A DNA stretch of 64,000 bases from Stictocephala bisonia (GCA_035578905.1 JAQJVL010002694.1:21660-85659), one strand, 5' to 3'; counted from the first letter of the stretch, positions 12,987 to 23,546 are shown. The notes: generated from the sequence alone by a model not told the origin. A program made the numbers and translations.

Positions 12987-15449
12987 TTAGTGTGTGGGTA
13001 AGTTGAATTTTACTTTTTGATTCTTATGTTTTTTAACTTCTCTTATTTTTTCGTATATAGGATTGTTCATGTTAATTTGTGTATTTAATATGTTCTTTGG
13101 TTCATTATAATTGTTAATGTATATGTGTAAATTTTCTTTTGTATTCATTTTTTCTCCTTTTTTCTCGTATTCTAAAATTGTAACATTTTCGTTTATATTT
13201 TGATAACTGTGATTTGATTGGAGAATATGTTCTGCAAAGTTAGACTTATTTGATGTTGAGTTGTTGTTTCTTATGGCTTGTATGTGTTCTTTGTAACGTA
13301 AATTAAATGTTCTTTCAGTTTGTCCTATGTAAAAAGAATTGCATTCTGAGCATTTTATTTTATATATACCAGATTTGTCATATTTGTTATTTTTATTTTC
13401 TTTGTTGGATAATTTGTTAATTAAAGTAAAAGTATTGTTCTTTGTTTTGTAACTGAGTGTATATTTACTGTGTTGAAATGTCTTTCTAATAGCTTTATTC
13501 ATTTTTGTATTGTAAGGAACACTGATAAATTTTTTCTTTTCTTTTTCTTCCATTTTCTTATTTTTGTTTCTTTTTATTCTTTTTATAATTTTGTCCACAA
13601 TTGTCGGATTGTAACCATTTTTTGAATCTAAGTATTTTATTGTTCTTTTTTCTTCTTCATAATCATATTTTTGCATTGGGACGTTTAACATTCTGTTAAT
13701 CATTGATCTAAAACTAGATAATTTGTACTTCCATGGGTGGTTAGAATTATATGGAATTAGTAGGTCACTTTGGGTTGATTTTCTAAAAATTTTGAAAGAG
13801 TGTTTATTTCCAATATTTGTGATTGTTAGATCTAAATAGTTTATTTCTTTTGTTTCATTTTCTTTTGTAAATTTTATTTTGTCATTTAATGAATTTAAGT
13901 ATTCTAGTAATTCGTCACTTTCTTTTTCGTTTCCTTGGAAAAGACATATTACATCATCAACATAACGAAACCAATAGATTATTTTTTGTTTGTGAGGATT
14001 TGATTCGTTCAAAATTTTGTTTTGTTCCAGATTGTGTAAGAAGATGTTTGCTATTATTCCTGTTAAAGGAGATCCCATTGGTAATCCATTATTTTGTTGG
14101 TAAAAATTTTCATTATATTTGAAGTAGTTTTGTTCAATACAAATTTCAGTTGATTTGATGATATCATTAATTTCATTAGTGTTGAGTCTGTTGGTTAGTG
14201 TAAGATCATTTCTCAAAATGTTTAATGTTTCTTTAGTAGGAATGTTTGTGTACATGTCTTGTATATCAAATGATATAAATTGACATTGGTTTGGAATTTG
14301 AATATCTTTTATATTGTATATCAGTTCAGTAGTGTTCTTTATGCTGTAATTGTAGTCCCAAATGATGTTTTCTTGAATCTTTTTATTCAAATATTTGCAT
14401 AATTTATATGATGGTGCATTTTGAAAATTGACTATTGGTCTGATTGGTATATTTGTTTTATGTGTTTTAGGTTGAGCTCTTAGGGTAGGAGCTTTGGGGT
14501 TGGTCATTTTTAATTGATATTGTACAGGTATTGGAATTGTATTACATTTAGAAATGATTTTGTTAGTTGTTTTTGAGTAATGGTTAGTAGGATCCTTTTT
14601 TAAAAGTGTTAATTTGTTATTTTGAATAAAATCTTTTATTTTATTGTCATATTCATCTTTGTACATAACAACTGTTGTATTTCCTTTATCAGCTTTGGTT
14701 AGTATAGCATTATTATCTTTTAATTTCGTTGAGATGGAATGTATAATTGTCATTTCTTTGTTTGCTGTATGTGTTTTTATATTATTATTTGTGTTTATAT
14801 TAATTTTATTTAGTTCATGTATGAAAGCATGTCTGAAATGTTCTCGTTCTTTTGTATCAGTTGTCATTATGGATACGTCCATATTGATTAAATCATCTTC
14901 GATTTCATGTACTTTGTGGTCAAGATTTATGTTGTATTTTATTGATTTATTTAAAGTATTATTTTCTTCTTCATTAAAATGTATGGTGGTCAAATTATGA
15001 AATTTAGGATAAAATTTGAACTTACATTGTGAATTGTTCTCTTGGGTAGATGTTATAATTGTTTGTTTTAATGAATGTAGTTTTGATATGTGAATTTCCC
15101 TTTTCTTTTTAATGATTGGTTGGATCCAGTTTTTGATGTAATGGTTTATTTCTTCGATAGATTCGTGGTGGTATTGTGATTTAAGATTTTGATATAATTC
15201 TTCTTTTTCTTGGTTCAATTTGTGTAGTTTCATATATAAAGTATTAATTTCTTCTTTGATCCATATTTTCTTGGCAGTTTCCATTGTAATAAGTGCAGCT
15301 CTAGATTTTACTTTTGTATATATTTGGACATAGTTAGGAGTAATATTTTCACTTAGGCATCTCTTGTTAAATTTAATATCTTCTTTAATGGTCATCTCTT
15401 TTAGGTTGTTGTATTTGTATTTGTGAACAATTTCTGGGTAATTAGCCAT
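12987..15449 (-). CDS. Penelope-like reverse transcriptase / GIY-YIG endonuclease, intact
   Basis: An 820-residue protein starts at an ATG just inside the element. The central part is a Penelope-type reverse transcriptase: GNTTVVMYKDEYD, then AQPKTHKTNIPIRPIVN, then SFDIQDMYTNIP, then GLPMGSPLTGIIANIF, then the catalytic YVDDVICLF (about residue 490), then INYLDLTI. The C-terminal part (about 685-745) is a GIY-YIG endonuclease: SGIYKIKC, CNSFYIGQTERTFNLRYKEH and a downstream FAEH. A Cys-x2-Cys (KCSEC) sits just after the GIY motif, as in many animal Penelope proteins. The endonuclease nicks the target and the reverse transcriptase copies the RNA there. No stop or frameshift is visible, so the gene could be active. 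Lysine/asparagine-rich composition follows the AT-rich base content. Confidence 0.93.
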   Translation of the reverse strand: MANYPEIVHKYKYNNLKEMTIKEDIKFNKRCLSENITPNYVQIYTKVKSRAALITMETAKKIWIKEEINTLYMKLHKLNQEKEELYQNLKSQYHHESIEEINHYIKNWIQPIIKKKREIHISKLHSLKQTIITSTQENNSQCKFKFYPKFHNLTTIHFNEEENNTLNKSIKYNINLDHKVHEIEDDLINMDVSIMTTDTKEREHFRHAFIHELNKININTNNNIKTHTANKEMTIIHSISTKLKDNNAILTKADKGNTTVVMYKDEYDNKIKDFIQNNKLTLLKKDPTNHYSKTTNKIISKCNTIPIPVQYQLKMTNPKAPTLRAQPKTHKTNIPIRPIVNFQNAPSYKLCKYLNKKIQENIIWDYNYSIKNTTELIYNIKDIQIPNQCQFISFDIQDMYTNIPTKETLNILRNDLTLTNRLNTNEINDIIKSTEICIEQNYFKYNENFYQQNNGLPMGSPLTGIIANIFLHNLEQNKILNESNPHKQKIIYWFRYVDDVICLFQGNEKESDELLEYLNSLNDKIKFTKENETKEINYLDLTITNIGNKHSFKIFRKSTQSDLLIPYNSNHPWKYKLSSFRSMINRMLNVPMQKYDYEEEKRTIKYLDSKNGYNPTIVDKIIKRIKRNKNKKMEEKEKKKFISVPYNTKMNKAIRKTFQHSKYTLSYKTKNNTFTLINKLSNKENKNNKYDKSGIYKIKCSECNSFYIGQTERTFNLRYKEHIQAIRNNNSTSNKSNFAEHILQSNHSYQNINENVTILEYEKKGEKMNTKENLHIYINNYNEPKNILNTQINMNNPIYEKIREVKKHKNQKVKFNLPTH

Positions 15450-15455
15450 TGTACA

Positions 15456-15962
15456 TGTATAAATTAGTTCACATTAGGGCTACTATTTTAATAAAATCAA
15501 AGATAAATATAATAAAGTACCCTTTTATTAATTTTTTATAAAAATATATGACTAGTTACAATTTTAGAATACGAGAAAAAAGGAGAAAAAATGAATACAA
15601 AAGAAAATTTACACATATACATTAACAATTATAATGAACCAAAGAACATATTAAATACACAAATTAACATGAACAATCCTATATACGAAAAAATAAGAGA
15701 AGTTAAAAAACATAAGAATCAAAAAGTAAAATTCAACTTACCCACACACTAAATTAATCATATGTTATATTATTTTCATCTGTTTTATTTTTATTTTTAT
15801 AATTTGTTAAGTTATTTTAGGTTATATTATTTACTATCTGAAGATGGCCTAAGAGCCGAAACTAGTCATACATTTTTATAAAAAATTAAAAAAAGGGTAC
15901 TTTATTATATTTATCTTTGATTTTATTAAAATAGTAGCCCTAATGTGAACTAATTTATACAA
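15456..15962 (+). repeat. Inverted, 5'-truncated Penelope partial copy and palindrome
   Basis: The plus strand from 15555 to 15751 encodes the last ~64 codons of the Penelope protein (ending KVKFNLPTH and a stop), followed by its 3' untranslated end. This is the mirror of 12815-13184. The outermost part (about 15868-15961) is also the inverted copy of 15456-15549, so the right end can fold into a palindrome with a loop of about 310 bp. It encodes no complete protein. Confidence 0.85.
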
Positions 15963-15973
15963 GTTCTTAAAAT
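15963..15973. repeat. Penelope target-site duplication, right copy
   Basis: GTTCTTAAAAT, identical to 12804-12814. The I-like RNase H reading frame continues from here. Confidence 0.85.
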
Positions 15974-16110
15974 GCTGGCGCATTCCAATAGGGTAAACCT
16001 GTCATGGGTACCAGGTCACACTATTTTTTTTGGCTTAGGGCCATTACCAGGTTTGGAAGCCTGGCCCTCTAAATCGTAAAAAATAAAATAAAATAAAAAT
16101 CTTATATACG

Positions 16111-17096
16111 GGTGGGTGGAAAGGAAATAATCACTGTACATAAATATCGTGCAGTGACTGCAAAAACCATCAAATCATTTATTTGTATACTAGCAATTAC
16201 TTAATCTATTTGAACACTATCTATGCTTCTGATAAATATTGATCTTGGATGTCAAGTTAGAGGACATGATTCAAACAGTTGACTTAAATCATACATATTC
16301 AAAATATAAAAGATAAGTTACAAAAATACTAATTATAACCCTTGATTAAATTATTACTTACAAATAGATATCTCATATAGTAGTAATAATTGTGCCAGCA
16401 CTTTGGTTAGTTAGGTATGTTACTGCATGGTCTACACTTGCACTCCATAACTGACCACAAAACGGCTTATTATATGATATATAAAATTTAACATTACATA
16501 AGAAATCTATCTATATGCTTATGAAATCAATAGTATCACTACACGATCCTTGATCATTCTCCCATAATTAATTTTAAATGAGGTTTTTGTTATTTAGAAT
16601 ACTATTAATAACGCATCATGATAAGCAACGTAAATACTTGTCGCCGGCTACCGACATTACCCCTTATTGATCCGAGTCTTTCTCTGAACCGGCTTTTTGT
16701 TGTATATGTTTGGTATCGCTTAGCACTGTGTTTTGGTAGTGTCGTCCTTTCACAAGTTTTAGTTTGCCATATTGGACGGTTCACTTTGATCACCATCAAC
16801 CTAACCTTTGTTTGAGTATAGTGACATTCTAGAGTTGTGCTGTTAGGTAACCTTATAAAAATACTACATAAAACTGTGTTTAGTGCTAGTATTTAGAGTT
16901 TAATATAATTTATGTGTAAAATTCTAAGCTTATCACCTAAAACATAGTATATTTCTTTCTTTTGCAACATTTTGTGGCAATTAACACTATTCAAACTTAC
17001 TTGTAAATATAATAAAAAACTGAGATGATTTAAAAAAAACTGTGTTTACTTTCTTAGTGTGTAGTTTCTTTAAGTATAAATACTGGTCAATGTCGA
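16111..17096. other. PPWD1 intron sequence before the piggyBac remnant
   Basis: AT-rich sequence without recognisable coding motifs. Part of it may be the 5' untranslated portion of the piggyBac element that follows, but no terminal repeat matching the element was found. Confidence 0.35.
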
Positions 17097-18675
17097 TGGA
17101 TACAGCTATTCCTGGGCCTTCAGAGGTCATGCTACCGGCCGCAATTTCTCATTCGCGTGAACTGGTTGACAGTGACATTGAAGAAGATCCAATTCAACAA
17201 ATTATGGGCTCTGGTGATTCTGACGTTTTTACAGATGACAATAATGCTATGTACACATCTTATTCAGATGACGTGTACATAGAAGCATCACAGCATCAGG
17301 GATTTGACCCATACAATTTGCTTGAACTGATTCACTTCTTATCCCTATTCCAAGTGAAGATAAGCCAATTGATTGGTTCTATTTATTATTCGATTACATT
17401 CTCTTAGAAGAAATTTGTAGAAATACAAACAAATATGCATTTCAACGTTTTATTCAAACCAAGTCTTCAACCCCGAATTAGAATCAATAAAAATGGACTT
17501 GACTGTGGCCGAATTGAAAATTTTTATTGGTACAGTGAGATTGAATAGAATCTTCTCTTTGGTTTCAAAATTGTCCATAACAACATGTCTAGTGACTGAT
17601 TTCTAATTATATTAAGTTGCCTGCATTTTATCAAACTGTCTGAGGCCAAAGACAGAAGTGAATTGATAACAAAATTTGTAAATTATTTAATAGTAAAATT
17701 ATTAAAATCTACTACCCTCAGAAAGAACTTGTAATCGACGAGGCAATGGTCTTGTGGAGGAGAAGACTAATTTTCTGTCAGTACGTAAAATGTTAAGCCA
17801 TAAATACGGGCTGAAATTGCACCCTCTGTGAACACCAGGGGCCCATATTAAAATAGTTTAGTTTACGTTGGAGCACAAGACAAAGATGTAGATGGTGTAG
17901 ACCATACAGAAAAGGTTGTTATGTATCTGCTAAAGGAAAAACTTGATAATGGACACAGTGTCTATATGGACAATTTTTGTAATAGTTTAGCTTGTCATCT
18001 AGACTACTTGCAAATGAAACATATTCCACAGGAACCTTGAGACAAGACCATAAGCACATACCAACCGATGTAGACAGCAAATCTGAGGATGGGAGAAACA
18101 GTTGCGTGAAACAGAAACAGCGTTGTGATCGGAAAGTGGAAGAAAAAGTATACTCTTTCCTACATTTCCACAGACATGAAAATGAGACGATTTAATTTGT
18201 TGACAAGAGACATAATGTAAAACGAAAACCACTCCCAATTATCAAATACAACCAGCAAACCAGATGCTCTCTTATCATTTTCAATTTTGTTTTATTTTCA
18301 TTTATTACTCCTGCTAACACGAGACCATCCGATGGCACAAACAAGTCTTTTTACACATCCTGCATATGATCTTACTCAATACTCATGCACTGCACAATAT
18401 GTACTAAAATAAATTGACATTTTACGATTACCGACAGCAGGTCATATAAGTACTACTACCTGAGCCCTTACAAGCACTTGAGTCCCCTGGTCAATGGCAC
18501 TTGCAACAAACTGCACAAGAATGTTTTAAGAGCAATGAACGTGACCAGAGAAATCGCTTGAAATGTAGAACATATTGGAAAAACCAAAAACAGACAATAT
18601 AACAGCATATTTTTGTAATACTTGCCCTGATAAGCCAGGCTTGTGCTTAGGAAAATGCTTTGAAGCATAACACAA
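17097..18675 (+). pseudogene. piggyBac-like transposase pseudogene
   Basis: The frame begins with MDTAIPGPSE at 17097 and has an acidic N-terminal region with DSDIEEDP and SDSDVFTDD-like stretches. In other frames come the conserved blocks of the piggyBac transposase: a TNKYAF block near 17430, LTVAELKIFIGT (about 17500-17535), VIDEAMVLWRRR (17730-17770), VYVGAQDKDVDG then TEKVVMYLL (17865-17935), and the catalytic-region VYMDNFCNS (17960-17990). Near 18630-18670 the C-terminal cysteine-rich finger is recognisable as CNTCPDKPGLCLGKCFEA. Stops and frameshifts throughout make it dead. It lies antisense to PPWD1 within the same intron. Confidence 0.8.
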
Positions 18676-19201
18676 CTTGTGAAATAAATGAACAAGGGAT
18701 GTGCGGTGGGTTGTACAAATATCTAAATATTGTTTTTGATAGATAATTACTTAAATAATGTGCTGACCAACGAAGGCAAAAGTGCAGAAATAACTCATTG
18801 GGACACAAATAGTGCACAGGGTCGTCACATGGTTTATTGGCACCCAGGGCAAGATGTTGTCAGGCCCCCCTGGCACATAATGAGCGATGCTCGTTATACA
18901 AAGTTGCATGGCGGGTTGCAATCTGCGTGCCCAACAAGAGACACCTAAACGGATTGAATTACCTTGCAAAAATACTAGAGTCAGGAATCAAATTACTCAA
19001 ATTTTTGACGAAAATCATTTTTAATTTATGACAATCAAATCCATACAAATAATGTAAGAAGTGTCTCTACCAAGAGTTATCATCAGCTTCCCAAGGTCGG
19101 CCATCAGCCGGTCGGGCGAGATAAAAATAGAACACGGCAGCAACTCGTGTGTACAGAGCGACACTATGCGACATTGCAATATTGACTTATAATAAAATAT
19201 A
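18676..19201. other. Spacer between piggyBac remnant and piggyBac-type TIR element
   Basis: No recognised gene. It includes the probable 3' untranslated end of the piggyBac remnant. The short open frames on both strands (for example 18751-18969) have no recognisable motif. Confidence 0.3.
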
Positions 19202-19596
19202 TTAACCCTCCCGGCGTTACTTGTCGAAAATTCGACCGCAATGGCGGCATTCTGAATGATACCTGTCGATTCGTCGACATCAAGCAATCGTTTACAAAAT
19301 ATAATGTTAACTCGGTTATTTTTCGTAATAATACATCGTAATATTTATGAATCGATAGAGGAGATTCTACTTTACATCGCACGTCTTTGGATTTCCTCTA
19401 TTCCCTTGTGAAAAATAAACAAAAAAAAAAAACACAGCTGATTTATACAACGCAGTTATTGTGTTAACAGTCTGTCAGTGTTTCAGAGAATTCATAGAGT
19501 ACTTTTTTCAGTGTAGTAATAAACCTTATAATGTATATATTTTCTTTTCATGTATAAAATTTGCAACAAAACTGCTATCTTGGTTTTTTTTATATA

Positions 19597-21929
19597 CACT
19601 CAACTCCCGATTAACCGCGATAAAGTAGGGTTAAGGCTTCCCGGATACGTAAAATCGCGGTTAATCCGCAAAATACTATAAAATGAACAGGAAAGGTTAT
19701 TAAAATGCAAAACCCTATTAAACGGTGGTAATTAACATATTTATATTGCATTAAAACATACCTGAATGTTGTATTTGACAGGAATCACAATGAATGAATA
19801 GGGCCTAACACACATATTTGAACACAATAACACACGTTAATGTAAATACAGTACAAAGAATATGAACATTTACAGTACTTAGGTGCTCAAATCACGGCAA
19901 AACTAAGATCAAATAAAAAAAATATTTACAAGTCACAAAATACCGTGAATTACTTTCTTTGAAAATAATCCGTAACAGTTTTCTGTTTTTGAACAGAGAA
20001 ACATTTCTTTTTGATTCTACTTCTCATGTTTCGTAACACAATTTTGTCTGCGATTGAAGCATCTTCTTGACTCTCACAGTACTCAAGCAGCTGTTCCACA
20101 CTCGCCAGTGCAGCACTGTGCAACACAGTTGTTTGTTGTTGATCACGTGACCCACCCTCCTCATCACTTTCACTCTCGTCCTCCACGACAGGTGGACCTG
20201 TTATCTTGTTTACAATCTGCTCATCTGTCAGCAGCTCATACCCTTGATCTTCCGCATCACAATCCAACCACTGCAGTATATTTTCTCCGTCCACTTCCTC
20301 TCCTCCTGGCACATCTTTTATAGCTTCTGTGATTTTTTCAACAACAAAATCAGTCTCGTCGAATCCAAGAAAGTCATTGTCTTCACAAATGTCGGGCATG
20401 ATTTTTTTCCAAGATCGTTTGATAGTCAGCGGTTTGGTTTTTTCCCAAACAGATCGCACTTCGTAGATGGCATCTAAGATTGTGAAGTCCTTCCAAAAGC
20501 TCTTGAGGTCGTTCCCTTCTTCTATTCTTTTCTGAAGGATAGCTGAGCGATAGTTGCGTTTCAAAGATGAAATAACGCCTTGGTCCATTGGTTGTATCAT
20601 GGCCGTAACATTGGGAGGCATATATTTCACGAAGATATTTCCATCAGGTGATCTCAAATTAGTTGCACTAGGGTGGGAAGGTGCGTTGTCCAAGAGAAGA
20701 ACAGCTTTCTGAGGAATGCCATGAGCTTTCAAGTGTTTTTTTACCTCCGGTACAAATGTTAAGTCAAACCAAGTTTTAAATATTTCGCAATTCATCCAAG
20801 CAGCCTTTTGATTGAAATAATCCACGGGTAAATTTTTGGCCTCAGTGCCCTTAAAAGATCTAGGTTTCTTGGCTTTTCCGATCACAAGTAAGGGCAATTT
20901 ATGTTGTCCAGTTGCGTTAGCGCAGGTCATAATTGTAATGCGCTCTTTGGAAGCCTTGTGTCCCGGTGTACTGTGTTCCTTTTTAAATGCTAGGGTCCGG
21001 GTGGGTAGACATTTCCAGTACAACCCGGACTCATCTGCGTTGTAAATTTGTTCCAGCAACAGTCCCTCGTCCTCCACAAATTTTTGAAATTCCGTTTTAA
21101 ACTGATTAGCAGCGTCAATGTCACCACTTAAGATTTCTCCTTTCGTAGACACATCCCGGATTCCGTGTCTCAGTTTGAATCGCGTGAGCCAACCCGATGA
21201 TGCATCGAAGTCCCCTTCCATTCCGAGAGCTTCAAAAAAAAACTTTGCTTTCGTCTTGCAAATCGGTCCTGATACCGGAGTTCCCTGTGTGCGTTGCTGC
21301 GAAAACCACTCCAACATGCACTGATCAAGTTCGTCAAACTTTGATTTTTTCATGGTCTTCCGATTGGCCATTCCAAAATTCGAGTCCGAGGAACATGCAA
21401 AAGTTACGAGTTTATCTTTATTTTTTAAAATATCACGCACTGTGCTATCGCCAACATTGTACTGGTTACACATCTGTTTAACCGTGGAACCACGTTCAAT
21501 ATTTTGAACAATGTCCAACTTTTGTTGGATCGACAAAACAACATGTTTACGTTTAGAAGCGGTAGCCATAATATGCGCACTGTGTGTCACACTTCACTGC
21601 TCTACTGATCAGGGGCGTGGAACGCGGGTGAGAGAGTGTTGACGTATCGGGAGGGGTAAGAGGGGTGGGGTAAGAGGGAAGGGGTCTATGACCTTGAGTG
21701 AGCCTGGCTGCCGGCTGGAGATGAGTGACTCCCCTACCGCGCTTCCTTCCGAGAAAAATGCCCTACAGTCTCAAAAACATCGACCTACATTTACATTTTG
21801 AAAACATTGACTTGTATCGGTAATTAGGACCGCATCCGTCTGCATTTAATTTTATGTATTTTTCCCGGAACGTGTCCCGGTTAAGCCGCAACGCGGTTAT
21901 TCCGATTACGGTTAATCGGGAGTTGAGTG
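19597..21929 (-). mobile_element. pogo/Tigger DNA transposon, apparently intact
   Basis: Both ends begin with CACTCAACTCCCGATTAACC in inverted orientation (21 bp perfect, further similarity inside), and a TA dinucleotide flanks each end (19595-19596 and 21930-21931), the target duplication of the Tc1/mariner superfamily. It holds one uninterrupted transposase gene on the minus strand. It is nested inside the piggyBac-type TIR element, so it arrived later. Confidence 0.92.
19950..21569 (-). CDS. pogo/Tigger (CENP-B/Jerky-type) transposase, intact
   Basis: A 539-residue protein starts at the first ATG (MATASKRKHVV). The frame is open a few codons further upstream but without an ATG. Residues about 5-55 form a psq/CENP-B N-terminal helix-turn-helix (LSIQQKLDIVQNIERGSTV), about 70-140 a Tc5/CENP-B-type helix-turn-helix (ASSGWLTRFKLRHGI), and about 190-380 the DDE catalytic domain: YNADESGLYWK, VLLLDNAPSHP, then MDQGVISSLKRNYR carrying the third aspartate. 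The C-terminus is acidic and ends in QKTVTDYFQRK, a perfect match to the PCNA-interacting consensus (Q-x-x-hydrophobic-x-x-aromatic-aromatic), a feature known from pogo transposase. No disruption is visible. It cuts and pastes the element via the terminal repeats. Confidence 0.93.
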   Translation of the reverse strand: MATASKRKHVVLSIQQKLDIVQNIERGSTVKQMCNQYNVGDSTVRDILKNKDKLVTFACSSDSNFGMANRKTMKKSKFDELDQCMLEWFSQQRTQGTPVSGPICKTKAKFFFEALGMEGDFDASSGWLTRFKLRHGIRDVSTKGEILSGDIDAANQFKTEFQKFVEDEGLLLEQIYNADESGLYWKCLPTRTLAFKKEHSTPGHKASKERITIMTCANATGQHKLPLLVIGKAKKPRSFKGTEAKNLPVDYFNQKAAWMNCEIFKTWFDLTFVPEVKKHLKAHGIPQKAVLLLDNAPSHPSATNLRSPDGNIFVKYMPPNVTAMIQPMDQGVISSLKRNYRSAILQKRIEEGNDLKSFWKDFTILDAIYEVRSVWEKTKPLTIKRSWKKIMPDICEDNDFLGFDETDFVVEKITEAIKDVPGGEEVDGENILQWLDCDAEDQGYELLTDEQIVNKITGPPVVEDESESDEEGGSRDQQQTTVLHSAALASVEQLLEYCESQEDASIADKIVLRNMRSRIKKKCFSVQKQKTVTDYFQRK

Positions 21930-22208
21930 TAGTGAAATAACTCTTACTAGCATAGTGTAAACTTAGAACAAAACTTGGGAAATTTTGATTTTTTACAATA
22001 CAATCAAGGATAACATCAACAATACTCAAGGAAGGTAAACAAAAATATTATTCTAATATAGCTTATTTTGTTTACTTTACATTGATATATAATACTTTAA
22101 GATTTTACTTATTTTTGTGTGTGTTCAACATTTTTCTACAAAACGCTGCAAAGTAGCTAAAAAAGGCTGGACATTAAGGGGTGGACTACTGGACGCTGGG
22201 AGGGTTAA

Positions 22209-23188
22209 AATAATTAAGTTTGGAACAGTCAGTTGTGGTACTAGCATTGCGGAGCCCTGTGCAGATCTATAGGGCCCATCCTTCTGACAGCTATTTGGGA
22301 AAATGTTATAAATATATAAAGTGATTGGTGTCAAATATGTATTTGTTCAATAAATGCATACAACATAATAATAAAAATTCAGTTATACTTCATTCTTAAC
22401 TTTGCGCCAGGGGCGGTCACGATAGTGCAGCTGACAGATCGTCAACACCCATGTTATTTTGATGGGCAATACCGGCAACCAAATTACAACAGATGAATTT
22501 CTAGAACTTTAAAACAATAAGAAGTTTCCGCAACAAGTGTGGCATTACCATCTAAGAGTTAATACACCGGGTGCTTCACACCACCCATCTCAAATGTTTA
22601 GCTGTCAAACAACCCACTCAGAGGCTTGGTCTAAATGTATTCTCCACTAAATCGACAAAAAAAATCTGTTCAAATTATTTTTAAACCTTTGTTTAGAATA
22701 CTTTAAACGAAAATTTTAAATGTAAACTGTCTTAATTTTTTATATTTGTTTAAAAGTCTTGACTCTAAAACATTTTGATTTCTAATCTTTTCAGAATGGT
22801 GGCCAAAATTGGTTTGAAAATTGTGGCTTTTTGTGACTGTAACCTACACCAAAATACTTTTTCTTCTTTATAATTCATGACATCTGCTTTCAAATAATAC
22901 CATGCAAGAAGATTTATTAAATTGTTATAGCGCTACAAAAATTTCCTTTTGGAAATATAAAAGTGTACTCAGTATGCAAAAATGCTAAACGGTAAGGTGT
23001 GGTTTGCAGCTTATCAATTGAAAAACTGTAAAAAGAATATTTTACACATTACCGTCTCCATTTACACATCCCAAAATTAAAGGCATACAGTTTATATTTA
23101 TTGATATCTTCTACTATTTTTCTGCTTATTTACTGCACGAATGTTGTGCGGTGATTGAAAGAAAAGATTTCAAAGATGTTATGAAACA

Positions 23189-23245
<57 letters not shown>

Positions 23246-23380
23246 GGAAAGTTATATAATATATATATATCCTTTTTATATATATTATATAACTACGAGT
23301 ATACATTATTTGTTGTAGATTACTGAATATTTATACTAGTTCCAATAACTTAAGATCTTGGGATTTCTACAATGGCTTAC
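22209..23380. other. PPWD1 intron sequence with AT repeats
   Basis: No recognised coding sequence on either strand. The missing PPWD1 exon that should carry the first WD40 strands was searched for by eye here and not found. The AT repeat at the right side is listed separately. Confidence 0.35.
23190..23292. repeat. (AT)n microsatellite and adjacent AT palindrome
   Basis: About 25 AT repeats (23190-23240) are followed by a near-perfect inverted repeat at 23251-23292, with arms GTTATATAATATATATA around a short T-rich loop. A similar palindrome with arms AAATAACTATATATATA lies at 23692-23728, within the TIR element. Such sequences can extrude as cruciforms and are also prone to sequencing error. 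Confidence 0.75.
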
Positions 23381-23483
23381 TTTGTAGCAACAATATGTGT
23401 GATGACATCTCTATGCATGAAACTCTTCTCATATGATTCAGAATCTGGCAAGTTGTCTAAATACAACTTCTCATACTTCAAAA
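23381..23483 (-). CDS. PPWD1: PPWD1, exon 2
   Basis: A 103-nt exon on the minus strand lies between a TTTGTCTTTTCCAG acceptor and a GTAAG donor. It encodes KLYLDNLP followed by a stretch with [18 protein letters not shown]. Human PPWD1 has RVYLDNLP and [18 protein letters not shown] at the same place, so recognition is firm. Its first two bases complete the valine begun by the last base of exon 1 at 24950, and it ends with two bases of the next codon. This segment leads into the WD40 propeller. The protein is a spliceosome-associated peptidyl-prolyl isomerase. Confidence 0.85.
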
Positions 23484-23546
23484 CTGGAAAAGACAAAGTA
23501 TTAACAGTATTTTTTTTAACATTTTTTCATTAATCTATTAAATATA

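Larger units (their letters stand above)
12815..15962 (-). mobile_element. Penelope-like element with inverted terminal partial copy
   Basis: A 3148-bp insertion lies between two copies of GTTCTTAAAAT. It carries one intact reverse transcriptase/GIY-YIG gene on the minus strand. Its outer parts form a 370-bp inverted repeat (12815-13184 against 15555-15924): the right end is a 5'-truncated copy of the element's own 3' end in the opposite orientation. A direct copy of the left-terminal ~70 bp is at 15491-15555. Penelope elements are known for such partial, direct or inverted, linked copies. The insertion is relatively young, because both the gene and the duplication are intact. Confidence 0.9.
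11430..16110 (+). pseudogene. I/R1/Loa-like non-LTR element with RNase H, split by a Penelope element
   Basis: A 5'-truncated non-LTR element reads on the plus strand. Reverse transcriptase is at 11439-11986 (IEGAFN, RGCPQGGVLS, and the catalytic box in the form SYADNI instead of YADD), the post-RT region runs to about 12420, and an RNase H domain starts at 12530 (YTDGSR, then LQAEVAAI, then NSDSQAAI). The RNase H region is interrupted at 12814 by a Penelope-like element and resumes at 15963, where LKMLAHSNRVN and WVPGHT follow. Several stop codons and frameshifts are present and the second catalytic aspartate reads as asparagine, so it is dead. The 3' end is near 16110 with an (AAAAT)n-like tail. 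The RNase H domain points to the I, R1 or Loa group; I cannot choose among them. Confidence 0.8.
19206..22204. mobile_element. piggyBac-type TIR element (non-autonomous) hosting a Tigger
   Basis: The left end TTAA-CCCTCCCGGCGTTAC (from 19202) and the right end GGACGCTGGGAGGG-TTAA (to 22208) are inverted, with the piggyBac signature: CCC termini bounded by a TTAA duplication. Without the nested pogo/Tigger element (19597-21929) it would be about 660 bp with no coding capacity, so it resembles a MITE mobilised by a piggyBac transposase. Whether the dead transposase at 17.1-18.7 kb was its partner is unknown. Confidence 0.7.

Noticed and set aside
14644..15000. 118-codon plus-strand hydrophobic ORF
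   Set aside because: It is antisense to the intact Penelope protein. The hydrophobic look comes from the complement of lysine/asparagine codons.
17097..22208. piggyBac transposase remnant and the TTAA/CCCTCCC TIR element as one transposon
   Set aside because: The transposase lies wholly outside the TIR pair at 19206-22204. That pair closes on itself with its own TTAA duplication, so they are separate insertions.
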